Shown here in pieces: positions 20,971 to 31,569 of a DNA stretch of 64,000 nucleotides. The stretch's first letter is position 1, and each line of letters begins with the position of its first letter. The stretch is taken from the NCBI GenBank assembly GCA_015680685.1, contig MNCI01034636.1, positions 1,380,813 through 1,444,812 of the forward strand, in the 5' to 3' direction. Below the pieces are notes generated by a model. That model searched no databases and had not been told where the DNA came from. It was given only the letters and a program-made list of their open reading frames with translations. The stretch comes from Gnetum montanum. Lineage: Eukaryota > Streptophyta > Gnetopsida > Gnetales > Gnetaceae. A program made the translations under genes and the position numbers.

Positions 20971-21739
20971 GTCATGACATTTACCAATATGAACATCCTA
21001 AGAAATGTTGTTTAGTGTTGTCACACATGCAAGAGTCTAGGGTATATGCTTTAACTATAGGTTGGAAAAATTGAAAACAATGAGGAGGTTTCCTTATCCA
21101 AAAGGCAACTACTGGTAATAGTTCCATCAACAAGCATATTATCCAAGTGGAGCACCACCTTAATCTCAAAATTAGTATTAGCAATGGCAACACCCACAGT
21201 CATGGGAGATGCCACTACCAAGGTAGTAGATTCCTTATTGGAAACCTAATCCCTATGGCTACTATGTCTAGCAGCCTGTATCTCCATGTGTCTCCTCTAG
21301 TCATGCTTCTTTCTCGTACCACTACTACCCTTCAAAATTCTATAGAGAATCTTCTTCAAAGGAGGAGTCTCCTTTTTCCTTCTATCCTCCTCAACACTCA
21401 TTCACTTCTACACCACAACCAATAATACCTCTGTCATCTACTTCATGTATGCAGTGTAAAATTCCTATGTAGCCATAGCAAATAAATGTCATGAGGGTAG
21501 TGAATCTATAGCCAACTACCTAGCCAAGTCATCCTGAACTGAAACCTTGAAAGAGGCCATTCTTCAAAACTAGCAATCCACGAAGCCTTCACAAACACTT
21601 GTCCTTGCTAACCCTACTACTTCTACCTCTAAAATTTCTATAGATCCACCTTTAAAGCAAAAATATCCCTAAATCCATATTATCATATTGACCCATGTGG
21701 TCACTGATTGGATTAAGGCTGACTACCTTTTAGGATGAG

Positions 21740-22190
21740 ATCTAATCCTGGGAGTCCCCTCATCTACTTATAGATTGCAAGAAATAAACCATGCAAGGCT
21801 CTTTTAGATTTAGATTCTAGAGTTAACTTAATTTTCCAAGAGATGTACAAGGCTTGGAACCTACCTCCTTTGAAAAAGAGCAACATCATATTGGAGTTGG
21901 CAAATCAATCCATAACTGTCCCTCTGGGGTTGGTGGAGGACATTTTGACCACATTCTACGAGTGGTTCTATCCAATTGATTTCCTAGTGATCCATTTGGA
22001 GAATTGAAATGGGGACTTCCCTATCATTATTGCAAGGGCATGGTTGACCACAAGAGATGCTAGAATGGGGATTTGAGACTTTTCCTTGGAAATATCCAAG
22101 GAAATTTAATTTGGAAAAGTGAAGAAGAAAAGAGTTCCATGCATCACATACAGTGACATAGGGTGCCATTGTATGAGGAAACTTTGGACC
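21740..22190 (+). pseudogene. Athila-like protease region
   Basis: The frame reads LDLDSRVNLIFQEMYKAWNL, SNIILELANQSITVPLGLVE, PIDFLVIHLEN and GDFPIIIARAWLTTRDARMG. It follows the Athila protease pattern (DLGAxVNLIP, LxLADRSxxxPxGxxED, PVDFxVLDxExD, PLILGRPFLATGxAxIDV). The active site DSG or DxGA reads DSR, so the catalytic glycine is lost. Confidence 0.75.
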
Positions 22191-22689
22191 ATTTCAGAGA
22201 AATTACTTTAAGCATGTAATTAGTGTGCTAAAACAACAATGATTCAAAGTTTCCTATATGCAAAAGCCACAAAACAAGAAGGTACTCAGTGGCTAATGAT
22301 AGATCATGCAGTTGAATCAAATATATGCATGAAACCTGCTAAGAGCCTAACTAGTACCTATATTGAAAGCATGAACAAAATAGAGTAACTCCATTGCCAA
22401 CTCTCCAATGTGCAAAGTGAAATGGATTAGGGAAAGTTGGAGATCCCTAATAACTTTAAGCAAGAGCCCCTTGAATTAAAGGCTCTATTGGCAAGCATGG
22501 AATATGCTTTTCTAAATAATGGTAAGATGGTAATCATTAATGCTAAACTTGCTCCTAAACAAAAATAGAAATTTTTGAAAGTTATACAAAAATGGCCAAT
22601 AGCCTTTGCCTAGTCAAATCATGAGCTTACAAGGATAGATCCTCATATATGATAGCACTAAATCTACATAGACTCCTCCATCAAGCTAA

Positions 22690-23400
22690 AGAGGCAACCA
22701 CAATGACGATTGAACCCAAATCTCAAGCAGATCATAGAGGAGAAGATTGAGTAACTCTTAAAAGCTAGGTTCATCTGCCCAATTGAGGATAGCAAGTGGG
22801 TTACACCACTTGTTATCATTCCAAAGAAAGGAGAAAACTAAAGAGTCTGTATAGGCTTCTTGCTATTGAACATGATGACATACAAGGATCACTTTCCATT
22901 TTCATTCATGGACCAAGTATTGGATACCATAGTAGGGCATTGTTGCTATAGCTTTCTGGATGATTATAATGGCTATAACCAAATCCAAATAGCATCGAAG
23001 ACCTAGGTCAAGACTACATTCACAAGTCCTTAGGAGACATTTTCATACAGAAAGATATCCTTTGGCCTATGCAATGCCCTTGCCACATTCCAACAATTGG
23101 TCCTTAGCATCTTTCAATAACAAATTAGTAGCAGGATAGAAGTCTTCATGGATGACTTCTCTACCTATGGGGCTATATTTGAGTAAGCCCTAAACCACCG
23201 TGAACAAGTTCTTCAAAGATGTGTGAAGACAAACCTGAGGCTCAATTGGCAAAAGAGCCATTTGATGGTCTAAGAAGGCATTGTCTTAGGGCACTAAATT
23301 TCCAACAAAGAAATCGAGGTGGGCCCAAAGAAAGTACAGGTCATCCAAGAAACAACCAGGTAATCAAAAACAATGAAAAATGTATAATCATTCCTCGGCC
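22690..23400 (+). pseudogene. Athila-like reverse transcriptase
   Basis: Blocks in order: LLKARFICPIEDSKWVTPLV, IIPKKGEN, KDHFPFSFMDQVLDTIVGHC, CYSFLDDYNGYNQIQIA, FGLCNALATFQ and IEVFMDDFSTYG, ending KTNLRLNWQKSHLMV and GIVLGH. These match Athila RT closely, and the catalytic FMDD remains intact. At least five stops and some shifts interrupt it. Confidence 0.85.
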
Positions 23401-23479
23401 GCATAGGTTATTACAAGTGCTTCATCAAAAACTTTTCAAAAATCATCTAACCATTGGTGGAACTCACAAAGAAGAATGC

Positions 23480-23910
23480 ACCATTTACTTGAACTAGGGA
23501 ATGCACAAGTGCATTCTAATAGTTAAAGAAAAAGCTTGTAGAAATTCCAATCTTGCAGGTACCTAACTAGTCCAAGCCATTCCACATCATGACCAATGCA
23601 TCCAATTAAGCTTTGGGGGCATTGTGGATCCACAAATTAACTACACCACCACTAAAAAGAAGCTTAGTTCAGTGGTGGATGCCTTAGCGAGATTCAAGCA
23701 CTAAGTGCTTGGATACCAAGTGTTTATGCACACATACCACAATGCCATGTGGTTCCTCATAAATAAATCAATGATGAGCCCCTATGTCATACAGTGATTG
23801 GTAATTCTTTAAGAGCTTAATCTTATGATGGTGGACCAAAAGGAGACTGAGAATGTGGTTGTTGACCACTTGTCTTAGTTACGATGGAATAGCAAAGAGG
23901 ATGAAGGGTT
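23480..23910 (+). pseudogene. Athila-like RNase H
   Basis: A broken frame gives KPFHIMTNASN, ALGALWIHK, LSSVVDALARFKH-like sequence and then a region with VENVVVDHLS-like wording (frame shifts needed). The order after RT and before integrase supports RNase H. Catalytic residues are not all visible. Confidence 0.5.
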
Positions 23911-24229
23911 ATTATCCAATCAATTTCTAGAAAAACTTCTCTTTACAAGTGTTGTTGATGTTCAAAATCCCAAGGATTCTAGCTAGCATGATCACATCCT
24001 CTCCTACCTAATCACTCAAGAGATGCCACATGAATGGGAAAACAAGAAGAAATAACAATTCCTTTACTAGGCCAAACACTTCATGGAAATCAAGGACAAC
24101 CTCTACAAGAGGTATTCTAATGGGTTGGTATAATGGTGTGTTCTTGATGCAGATCAACTTCAAGTCTTTCAAGATGCTCATGAAGACCCTTGTGAGGGCC
24201 ACTATGTTGGACGACCATTAAAATAATCA

Positions 24230-25321
24230 TGGCAAAGTATTATTGGCCAACAATATTTAAGAACACCCATCACTTCTTTCATTCATGTGATAAATGCCAT
24301 GGAGGGATGACTACACAAATGGAAAGGCCCCAATAGTGAATTCAACCACTAGAGCCTTTTGATCTTTGGGGCATTGACTTCATGGGATCTATCAACCCAA
24401 TGTCCAATAGAAAGGCATATATAATCATCATTGTTAACTACTATAAAGAGTAGGCTGAAGCTACCCCCATTAGCAGCTGTTCATTTTCAATGGTGACACA
24501 ATTTGTACAACAAAATGTGGCAAACAAGTTTGGTATGCCAAGGGCAATAATTTCTAATAATTAAACACATTTTATAGGTACTACTTTTCAAAAAATTATG
24601 CAACACTTGGGGATTAAACATAAAGTCATAATTCCATACTACCCCCAAGCCAACAGTTAAGTAGATGTCACTAATAGGGAACTAAAAAAAGTACTAACAC
24701 ATATAGTTAATAAGTATAGGAAGGACTAGAGCACCAAACTCAATGATGCTCTTTGTCCTTACCATTCAACATGGAAACTTCTTATTAGTTATTCTTCCTA
24801 TAAGTTAGTATATGGAAAACTCCCAAATATTCCTATCCAAATAGAGCTCCGTACACTTTCCAATGGCCTATGAACTTGACCTCGAATTAAGTCTAGCCCA
24901 AAGAGAAAGATTAATGAACTTGAACATGCTAGACAAAAATCCATTAGTAGCCTTGTCCTTAAATGAAGTGCACAAGGTACACAACAAGTAAAGACATGAC
25001 CTCAAAATAAGAAAAGTAAAATTTCAACTAGGAGATAAGGTTCTCTACAAGAATCCCATGCATATACCTCAACGTAAAAAATTCCAAATGCTATGGGAAG
25101 GACCTTATATTATTCATGCAGCCTTTCCATCTAGGGCCATGACAATTTACCACCCTTCCAACCCAAACAAGCGATTATTGATTAACACACAACAAGTTAA
25201 ACCTTTCTTGGAGTCAAGAATAACTAGTGGTAACAACACCTCAACTAATGGCCAAGATTGTTCTATTTTTCAAATGTCCTCTTTTCAACGTAATTGTGGG
25301 GAAGATGGCCATCCATGCTAA
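24230..25321 (+). pseudogene. Athila-like integrase
   Basis: The frame reads PLDLWGIDFMG-like sequence (FDLWGIDFMGSINPMSNRK), KFGMPRAIISNN, THFIGTTFQKIMQHLGIKH, IPYYPQANS-stop-VDVTNRELKKVL, DALCPYHSTWK and KLVYGKLPNIP. The final part from 25058 is open for 87 codons and reads RKKFQMLWEGPYIIHAAFPS and RLLINTQQVKPFL. The first and second catalytic Asp regions align, the second one now Asn. It would insert element DNA into the genome; here it is dead. Confidence 0.85.
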
Positions 25322-25330
25322 GATTTTGTG

Positions 25331-27289
25331 GTAGCTTCTTAATTTTTTAATCTTTTTATTTCACACCATTCTTTATACATTTTTCGTATTCTTGAGTATT
25401 TTGCAATTTATTCTATATATTTTTCTCTTTGTTTAAATTTTCTTACATGTATTTTATTCTTTATTGCCATTAGGACTTTGGTGCTTGATACAATTGCTAA
25501 CTATTGGAAGTTTAATTGAATTATATTGGTGAAATGGTTTGCTTAATGACTAGATTTCATCTTTGAATTATGACATTAATTAATGGAACATTGGTTTTCT
25601 TATAGTATTAGGTAATGAGCTCACATCATTCACCTAGTCTACTCAACTTCATGGTGTTCTTTCATCCTAAAAGCATGAGGTCCTTTCTTAATTACAACTT
25701 ATAAAATAATCCATGACCTCAATACTTAATGGGCTTGGAAAAAATCAAGTGGAATAGACAAGGATGTGGCTCTAAGGGGACTTTTCACCTTTTGTACTTG
25801 TCTATCTTTTGAAGCTTTATGGGTATTCTCATTGATTTCTCACCATTCATAATGTTGACCATTAATAGGAAGAATGTCTTTGCATGGTGTGGTTCCCATT
25901 TAAAAAAAAAACAACCATGGGAATTCAAATAACACTCCTTAGATAAAATAATGGACTACAAGTACTAGTTATGGGGCTAAAAAGACATGTTACCCATGCC
26001 TGAAGGCATCCTTATAACTAAGGCCCTTCTAACTTTCTACTTCTCTTTTCTTTTCTCTTTAAAATAGTGGGTGGTCTTTGGGAGTGTTCATAAACTCTGG
26101 GAATTGAACAATCTAAATGTGCTAATGCAAAGTCATTGGAATTGGATGGACTTAGTTTCAACTATGGATGGAACAATATTGGGTCACATTGACCAAACGT
26201 TCCACAAGGACTTCATGTGACCAGGATGTGAGACTGCATTACCACACACTTTCTCTCATTGTCAAGTCTTGTCATCCACCACCTCACTGCCTCCTATCAT
26301 GGTTAATTAATGTGTCTTTTTTAGTATGTCCTAATTCTTTGATGATTTCTTATGTGGATTCAATTTTTAATGATCCATGACCATTAATCATCCTTGGTGC
26401 CTATGAACTCCTAGGTATGAAGGCATGTAAGGGCATTAAGGGCATGAGCCTACTATGGGAAGGAGTCACTTGCATAGTCCTTGGTTTGGTTTTGTTAAAC
26501 TTCTTATCCCTTAGTTCTTTCACATTTCATTCCATCATTTTCCAAAAGAAACATCCAATTTTGCACTCCTTGGCAATATAATTTTCTCCAAATGTCCTTT
26601 CCCAAATGAATTTCAAGCTTTTTTCTAGGATTTGTCATCATTCTAGGATTTTCTAGCTTCCTTTGGACTCCAATTTCACCTTGAAACTCTCCCCCAATAC
26701 TTAGGTTTTTAATTGTAAAAATTGTCTTTAAATGGTTGCATCAATGCATCCCTATCAATGAAGCCTGATGTGTTGATGCATCCCCATCAATTCAACCTAA
26801 TGCATTAACTTAATCCTTATTAATGTAGCTCGATGTGTTGACACATCCCCATCGATGCATCAACAAAAACTTATAAATGTGCACCAATACTTAGCGAATT
26901 TTTCACATTTTCTCAAAACACAAGGGGAGATTTTGCCATTTTTCAAAGCCCAAGGAACCTTTCAAGAGAGATAACTTTTAAGTTGCTTATTTGATTCACC
27001 TCATTGTTAGACTCTCTAGCTACTAAAGGTAAGATTTACGTCATGGGGGTCACAAACCTATGGTTTATGATGAAAAATTTTTCTAACTCCCCAAGGTTTA
27101 ACTATTAAAATAATATTAAAATTTCCATCTACACCAAGTTAAACCTCATAAATAAACTCTAGTATTCAATGACTAACAGACCAATAAAATAATCAATCTA
27201 CCATGCTCACAAACTAGCCTAAGTGTAACTTAGCCAAAAGAGAAAGGTATTAAAAAACACTAAGGGTTACACATTAATTGCTAATCTTT
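25331..27289. other. Non-coding region after Athila-like pol
   Basis: AT-rich sequence without a recognisable protein. Pyrimidine-rich stretches (25340-25470) follow the integrase as in the 3' part of such elements. It contains a four-unit tandem repeat (26745-26865), a plus-strand TATAAATGTGCACC at about 26872 and a possible splice donor (CTAAAGGTAAG at 27026). The latter two could mark an LTR promoter; no transcript can be supported. Confidence 0.4.
26745..26865 (+). repeat. 32-33 bp tandem repeat, four units
   Basis: Units start at 26745 (TGCATCCCTATCAATG), 26777 (TGCATCCCCATCAATT), 26810 (TTAATCCTTATTAATG) and 26842 (ACACATCCCCATCGATG). Spacings are 32, 33 and 32. It ends just before a TATA-like sequence, as enhancer-type repeats in LTR U3 regions often do. 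Confidence 0.7.
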
Positions 27290-28331
27290 GGTTATGTTTG
27301 TGATCACAAATGGTACCAAAGAGAGAAGGACTAGCAGGAGGACCATTACAACCAAGGAAAAAGTGGCCACAAGGAGGAAGGGGCCAACATCAACCACACT
27401 AGCCCCAAGAATAGGAGGCCAAAGCTACTCATGTGATGGGACCTCTTCAAGAGGAGCCCGAAGTAGAATCTATTCACTAGATTTCCTCAATAGAAACTAA
27501 CCAATCCAGGCAAGATGAAGTGCCAAGGCCAAGATCCAATCTAGAGGTCACATTAACAAAGCCCTACCTTGAGAACATTCATTCCAAGGAGGTCCAAAGT
27601 TTAGTTCTCCAAGCACTTAACTTTGGAACTTCTTGGACCTAATGTCCAAGGAAGGTTGCACCAAACTGTAGGGGTCTTCCATGTGGCCCATTTTCTCATC
27701 CAGTGAAGAATGGTACATGGGGGAGATGTACCTATTTTGGAGCAACTAGCAAGGAGACATGATAGTCAAAATCAAGTATGTAACCGTCTCCTATTTGCTT
27801 GAGGCCATCGTGAAGGCCATTGGCTTGCCCAATATGAGAGCAACATTGGTAGAGATCTCTACATAGGTAGACCCTAAAGCCAAGAAAGAGTGGATCCTGC
27901 ATTTGTATGGGGTGGACCACAAGAAATACAATGCTCTAATTAAAGTAGAGCATCCATACTTCAAAATAGCAACCTATCACCTAAATCCCACAATGAGGCC
28001 TAGAAAGGTTATGACCCTCTGCACCCATGCATGTGTCACTCTAAGCATTAAATTTCCTATAAACCTCCTTCAACTCATCTACCTCAAAATTGAGAAGCAC
28101 TTCAAAGAAAATGACCAAAGGAAGAAGACACCCCCTTTCCTGTCTATGCGTGCTCGTCTTCCTACCTCAAAATTGAGAAGCACTTCAAAGAAAATGACCA
28201 AAGGAAAAAGACACCCCCTTTCCTGTCCATGCCTGCTCGTCTTACTGATTACAACAATATTCGGACAAACAACGCTATTCTGGCTTTTACGATCCAGACA
28301 AATATCGCTTTACATTGGGAGAAGCACGTAG
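27290..28331 (+). pseudogene. Unrecognised decayed coding sequence
   Basis: From about 27680 to 28110 the plus strand gives protein-like wording in one frame with two or three Gln-type stops: EEWYMGEMYLFWSN, DMIVKIKYVTVSYLLEAIVK, AIGLPNMRATLVEIST and AKKEWILHLYGVDHKKYNAL. The open end (27903-28331) includes an 83-bp duplication. I do not recognise the family. It may be transposon-derived, since it resembles the long decayed frames elsewhere in the window. It lies downstream of and opposite to the UGT gene. Confidence 0.3.
28079..28243. repeat. 83-bp tandem duplication
   Basis: 28079-28161 is repeated at 28162-28243 with only a few substitutions (for example GAAGAAG versus GAAAAAG, TCTATGCGTG versus TCCATGCCTG). 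The low divergence compared with the surrounding decayed repeats means the duplication is comparatively recent. Confidence 0.9.
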
Positions 28332-28568
28332 GCAACGAATACTATTAAAAATATATAAATATATATTTATGTTCATTCACGGAATTCGGAATGCTAGACA
28401 GGAATACCAGATCACGAGAACATGCAAATGCAAGCCAAGCCGAAACGCATCGACTTGGCCCTAATCAGGTACGTTGATTTGGCAACGACGAAATGACGAT
28501 ATCGAAGATGAAATTATTCAGCCTTTCAAATTTTGTGGACGAATCGACTCCGCGTGGAATGCAATCCA

Positions 28569-30164
28569 TTAATGGATGGCAGCAGAGGAGGAGGCACAAG
28601 CAACGACGTCGGATAAGAAGGTTTGGATGTTGCAGTGGGAGGAGCCGCCAGCGGCCGCGGCTGCCGAGGCGGCCCGGCGGATGTGGCTGGCGTTACGTCG
28701 GATGGCAGCGCCCTGGTCGGAGTGCAAAACTATGTCAAGGCAACGTTGCACCTCCTCCGCCGCGACCACGCCCTGCGACTGCAACTCCGACTGCGACTGC
28801 GAGGGCAAGTTGCTGCCGCTGCCGCTGCTCAAAAGGAGGCCCGTCTTCCAAAGTTTGGAGATAATGGCAGCGTTGCTGGTCTGGTCGCTCCAGTGGGGAA
28901 AGCAAAGCATGGGCACGCCCGCGCTCACAGCCTCCAGCGTTGAGTTCCATCCGCAGTGACTGACGAACACCCCCACCGCCTTATGCAATAGCACCTGCAT
29001 CTGCGGCGCCCACTGCACCACCATTCCGCGGCCCAGCGTCTCCGCCACAAATCCTTCCGGAAACCCCCTCTCCTCCTCCTCCTCCTCCTCCTCCTCTGCA
29101 ACTTTATCTTTGTTGTTGTCTTTCGTGGTGGGTCTGAGCACCCACAAAAAGGGTTGGCCGCAGTCGCGAAGCGCCAGTGCTAGCTCTCGGATCTGCTCCT
29201 TGCACAGCAGGCGCAGGCTGCCGAAGGAGACGTAGACCACGCTGCGGGCACGCATGGAGTCCAGCCACGACGTACAGTCGGCTGCCTTCCACATGTGGAC
29301 TGCCTCTTCTGCCTCGGCTCCGCCGCTGCCGTGCGGCTGCAGCAGCGGCCCCACCGTGAGGAAGCGCGACGGCAGCAGCGCGTGCAGGCGTGCAATGTCG
29401 TCGCTTTCCAGCTCCGCGACGGAGGTGCCCATGAACCAGCGGATGTTGTCGGGCAGCGGAAACTGGCGCAGGATCGAATCCAGCAGCGTTGCCAAGGAAT
29501 TGTCGGGCTGCAGAAACGACGGCAAGTCCTTGACCTCCAACTCCAACCCCGTCGCTCCTTGGCTGCCCTGCTGCTGCTGCTGCTGCGGCGAAGTGTTGAA
29601 TGCGTCGAGCAGTGGCTGCGCCTGCGTCGCGAGGTTGTGGGAGGCGATGCCGAGGCGGAAGGCGTGCAGGTACAGGAGCAGCACCGCGCACGACTGTGTC
29701 CAGAAGTAGGCGGTGGGCACTCCGAAGGCGGCGACCACCGGCGGCACCCAGTCCAGGAACGAGTCGTACACCACGCACGTCACCGGAGGGCCTTGTCTGT
29801 TGAGCCTCTCCATGAGTTGCCGCAGCGTCCGCGTCCCCTCCCTTCGCATGCACTCATCCACGAACGAAAAATCCGTGTTCGACCAACTGAACACGTAATC
29901 CGGCGGCAGTCCGTCGGAGAAGGTCTCCATGGCCATACCTTTGCCCATGCCACCACCGTGGTCTCCCTTGTTGGCCTTGCTCATGCGCTCCTTGGCATCG
30001 TCGGACGTTACGAAGGTCACATGCAAGTTGAAGTTGCTGCTGGTGTTGGTGTTGGTGGCCAGCAGTCTCCTTGCGAAGCGGAACATTGGGTTTATGTGTC
30101 CCTGCGCAGGGTACGCCACCACCATTACATGCGGTGCCGCCGCACCTTCGCCTTCGCCTTTCAT
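28569..30164 (-). CDS. UDP-glycosyltransferase (plant family 1, GT1)
   Basis: A single uninterrupted exon encodes 531 residues, close to the usual 450-520. It moves a sugar from a UDP-sugar to a small acceptor in the cytosol. The N-terminal half has the acceptor-site catalytic His23 in YPAQGHINP and the partnering Asp134 in VVYDSFLDW. The PSPG box spans residues 385-428, exactly 44 long, from WAPQ through HCGWNS (His403, Trp406) to the final Asp427-Gln428; Trp at box position 22 and Gln at position 44 point to UDP-glucose. The VYDSFLxW wording is nearest to UGT74-like group L, but the acceptor cannot be predicted. The extra length comes partly from a 6-Gln run (194-199) and a 9-Glu run (357-365). 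I start at ATG 30164: the frame opens further upstream only by a GTG, with an in-frame TAA before it. GC-rich codons contrast with the AT-rich flanks. A possible poly(A) element AATAAT lies at 28513-28518. Confidence 0.95.
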   Translation of the reverse strand: MKGEGEGAAAPHVMVVAYPAQGHINPMFRFARRLLATNTNTSSNFNLHVTFVTSDDAKERMSKANKGDHGGGMGKGMAMETFSDGLPPDYVFSWSNTDFSFVDECMRREGTRTLRQLMERLNRQGPPVTCVVYDSFLDWVPPVVAAFGVPTAYFWTQSCAVLLLYLHAFRLGIASHNLATQAQPLLDAFNTSPQQQQQQGSQGATGLELEVKDLPSFLQPDNSLATLLDSILRQFPLPDNIRWFMGTSVAELESDDIARLHALLPSRFLTVGPLLQPHGSGGAEAEEAVHMWKAADCTSWLDSMRARSVVYVSFGSLRLLCKEQIRELALALRDCGQPFLWVLRPTTKDNNKDKVAEEEEEEEEERGFPEGFVAETLGRGMVVQWAPQMQVLLHKAVGVFVSHCGWNSTLEAVSAGVPMLCFPHWSDQTSNAAIISKLWKTGLLLSSGSGSNLPSQSQSELQSQGVVAAEEVQRCLDIVLHSDQGAAIRRNASHIRRAASAAAAAGGSSHCNIQTFLSDVVACASSSAAIH

Positions 30165-30267
30165 CTTCTCCGCGCCCACTGACTCCGTTATCGAGGACTC
30201 TTACTCTGCCTGCAGCAAGTCTATGTTTTAGCACATTAGTACACCGCAGCCCGTGCTTAGCTTCTTC

Positions 30268-30273
30268 TTTATA
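30268..30273 (-). promoter_or_regulatory. Candidate TATA box of the UGT gene
   Basis: On the minus strand CACTATAAAG lies about 105 bases before the start codon, which would put the transcription start near 30240 and give a leader of roughly 75 bases. Position and sequence suit a plant TATA box. Confidence 0.6.
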
Positions 30274-30520
30274 GTGCCGTGTTGGCCTAGAAACGAGAGA
30301 GTTTAGTTTGTGTAAATTGTGAATTATCGTAAGAATGGAGGTCGTACTGGCACTGTATCAACAGGGTGCGTCAGCAGTGTACAGCATGAAACCAGATTTA
30401 AAATATACATATAATAAAAGAAACATGAGGCCAAGCGTGCATGGCATTTCATCCTGCATTTATGCTTCACAAAATTGTGTGAAAATTGGAATTCCAGCGC
30501 TGGCCGCATGACACTGGCAT

Positions 30521-30531
30521 CACGTGGTCAA
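30521..30531 (-). promoter_or_regulatory. G-box fused to W-box upstream of UGT
   Basis: The plus strand reads CACGTGGTCAA. It contains the palindromic G-box CACGTG (bZIP/bHLH sites) sharing a base with GGTCAA, which on the gene strand is TTGACC, a W-box core for WRKY factors. It lies about 250 bp upstream of the TATA box in a GC-richer segment (30480-30760), consistent with a stress-inducible promoter, but this is inference from sequence only. Confidence 0.4.
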
Positions 30532-30896
30532 ATAGACCCACTGATGATGAATCATAGGTGGCCTTTTGTCTGGGCGCAAGCCAGTACCGACATGTGCGGC
30601 TTACCAGTAGCCCGGTACACCACCATAATGAAACTGGCGTCAGCGCTGACATATCAGACTCTGTCTTCACACACATGCCATGCCACCCCATCCCATCATG
30701 ATCGGAAGAAGGCGATGATGAATGCGTCGGTCCTCCCGGCCCCAGACCTCCCAAAGAGGAGATGCAGTGTTTGGTTGCGTGAATCCGCAGATTTCACACT
30801 TCCGTTTGCCCAAAAAAATTTGCGTGAATCACGAGAGAATCTAATATCTTTTCAGAATGTCGTGAATAATGGTCCTGCACATGAAGAATTCATATA

Positions 30897-30984
30897 AGCT
30901 CAGGTAAGCTTTTTTACCTTATTTAATGTCTATTCATATGAGCTCAGCTGAGCTCATTTACCTCACTTAATGTCTATTCAAACT
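30897..30984 (+). repeat. 44-bp tandem duplication
   Basis: Two units, 30897-30940 and 30941-30984, share AGCTCAG, TTTACCT and TTAATGTCTATTCA at a constant 44-bp offset. It lies at the upstream edge of the UGT promoter island. Confidence 0.75.
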
Positions 30985-31037
30985 TATTTTGTAGTTATTT
31001 GCACATAGACAACTTACATGACCTTCAGTCACATCAT

Positions 31038-31117
31038 AGAATGAAACATGCACACAAAATTAATAGAATGAAACATGCACACAAAATTAATAGAACGAAA
31101 CATGCACACAAAATTAA
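31038..31117 (+). repeat. 27-bp tandem repeat, three units
   Basis: Units begin at 31038, 31065 and 31092 (AGAATGAAACATGCACACAA…; the third has C for T). They are almost identical, so the array is young or conserved. In one frame they encode a 9-residue repeat, which I regard as chance. Confidence 0.9.
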
Positions 31118-31569
31118 ACACAAAAACTTGTATCCGCACCAATATTTTCTCCCATCTTCTACTTTTCTTGTCCATGCAATTTTTTACCATTACTTTTTCT
31201 TGTCCACACATGTTCATGTTTAATTGCCATGGAACTTAACTCAAACTCTTAAAAGCACTCAATCCTATGAGTTGTGGGATGAGCTTAAGTAATCTATGAG
31301 ATGAGCTATCTATACTAGTTTAGTTGGAGATGAATGAACTCACCATGTGCGAGGGGTATCAGCATCTATCTAAATAGTTCATGGAAGACGAAATCCAATA
31401 CATCTAAATACAGAACAGAACCATTTAGGTTGAGAAACCAAACACACATAAGTGACAAAAATAGAAAGTAGCAAATTTACTTTCTAATTAAAAAGCTTTA
31501 GTCACTGTTTGTTATTTATTATAATAATCAACCGCAATTCATCCTAAATTTGTCGTAGCCATCCAAGCA

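Larger units (their letters stand above)
18961..25330 (+). mobile_element. Athila-like Gypsy element, internal region
   Basis: The PBS, gag, protease, RT, RNase H and integrase occur in this order on the plus strand. Domain wording (WGIDFMG integrase, SFMDQVLDTIVGHCCYSFLDD in RT, integrase end …LWEGPYIIHAAFPSRAMTIY) and the tRNA-Asp-type PBS are those of the Athila/Tat branch. Stops occur throughout every domain, so it is long dead. The sequence after the integrase (25331 on) may hold the 3' untranslated part; a matching 3' LTR was not identified. Confidence 0.75.

Noticed and set aside
30165-30179. Longer UGT start at 30179
   Set aside because: The codon there is GTG, not ATG, and an in-frame TAA precedes it. 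The first ATG in frame is at 30164.
28576-30274. Many long open frames on both strands over the UGT gene, up to 295 codons
   Set aside because: They are shadows of a GC-rich coding exon: low-complexity Arg/Ala/Cys-rich translations with no domain. The UGT frame alone shows a family fold and full-length motifs.
31029-31223. Small protein with MKHAHKINR repeats
   Set aside because: The open frame simply follows a 27-bp tandem repeat, whose length is a multiple of three. No start context or conservation is visible.
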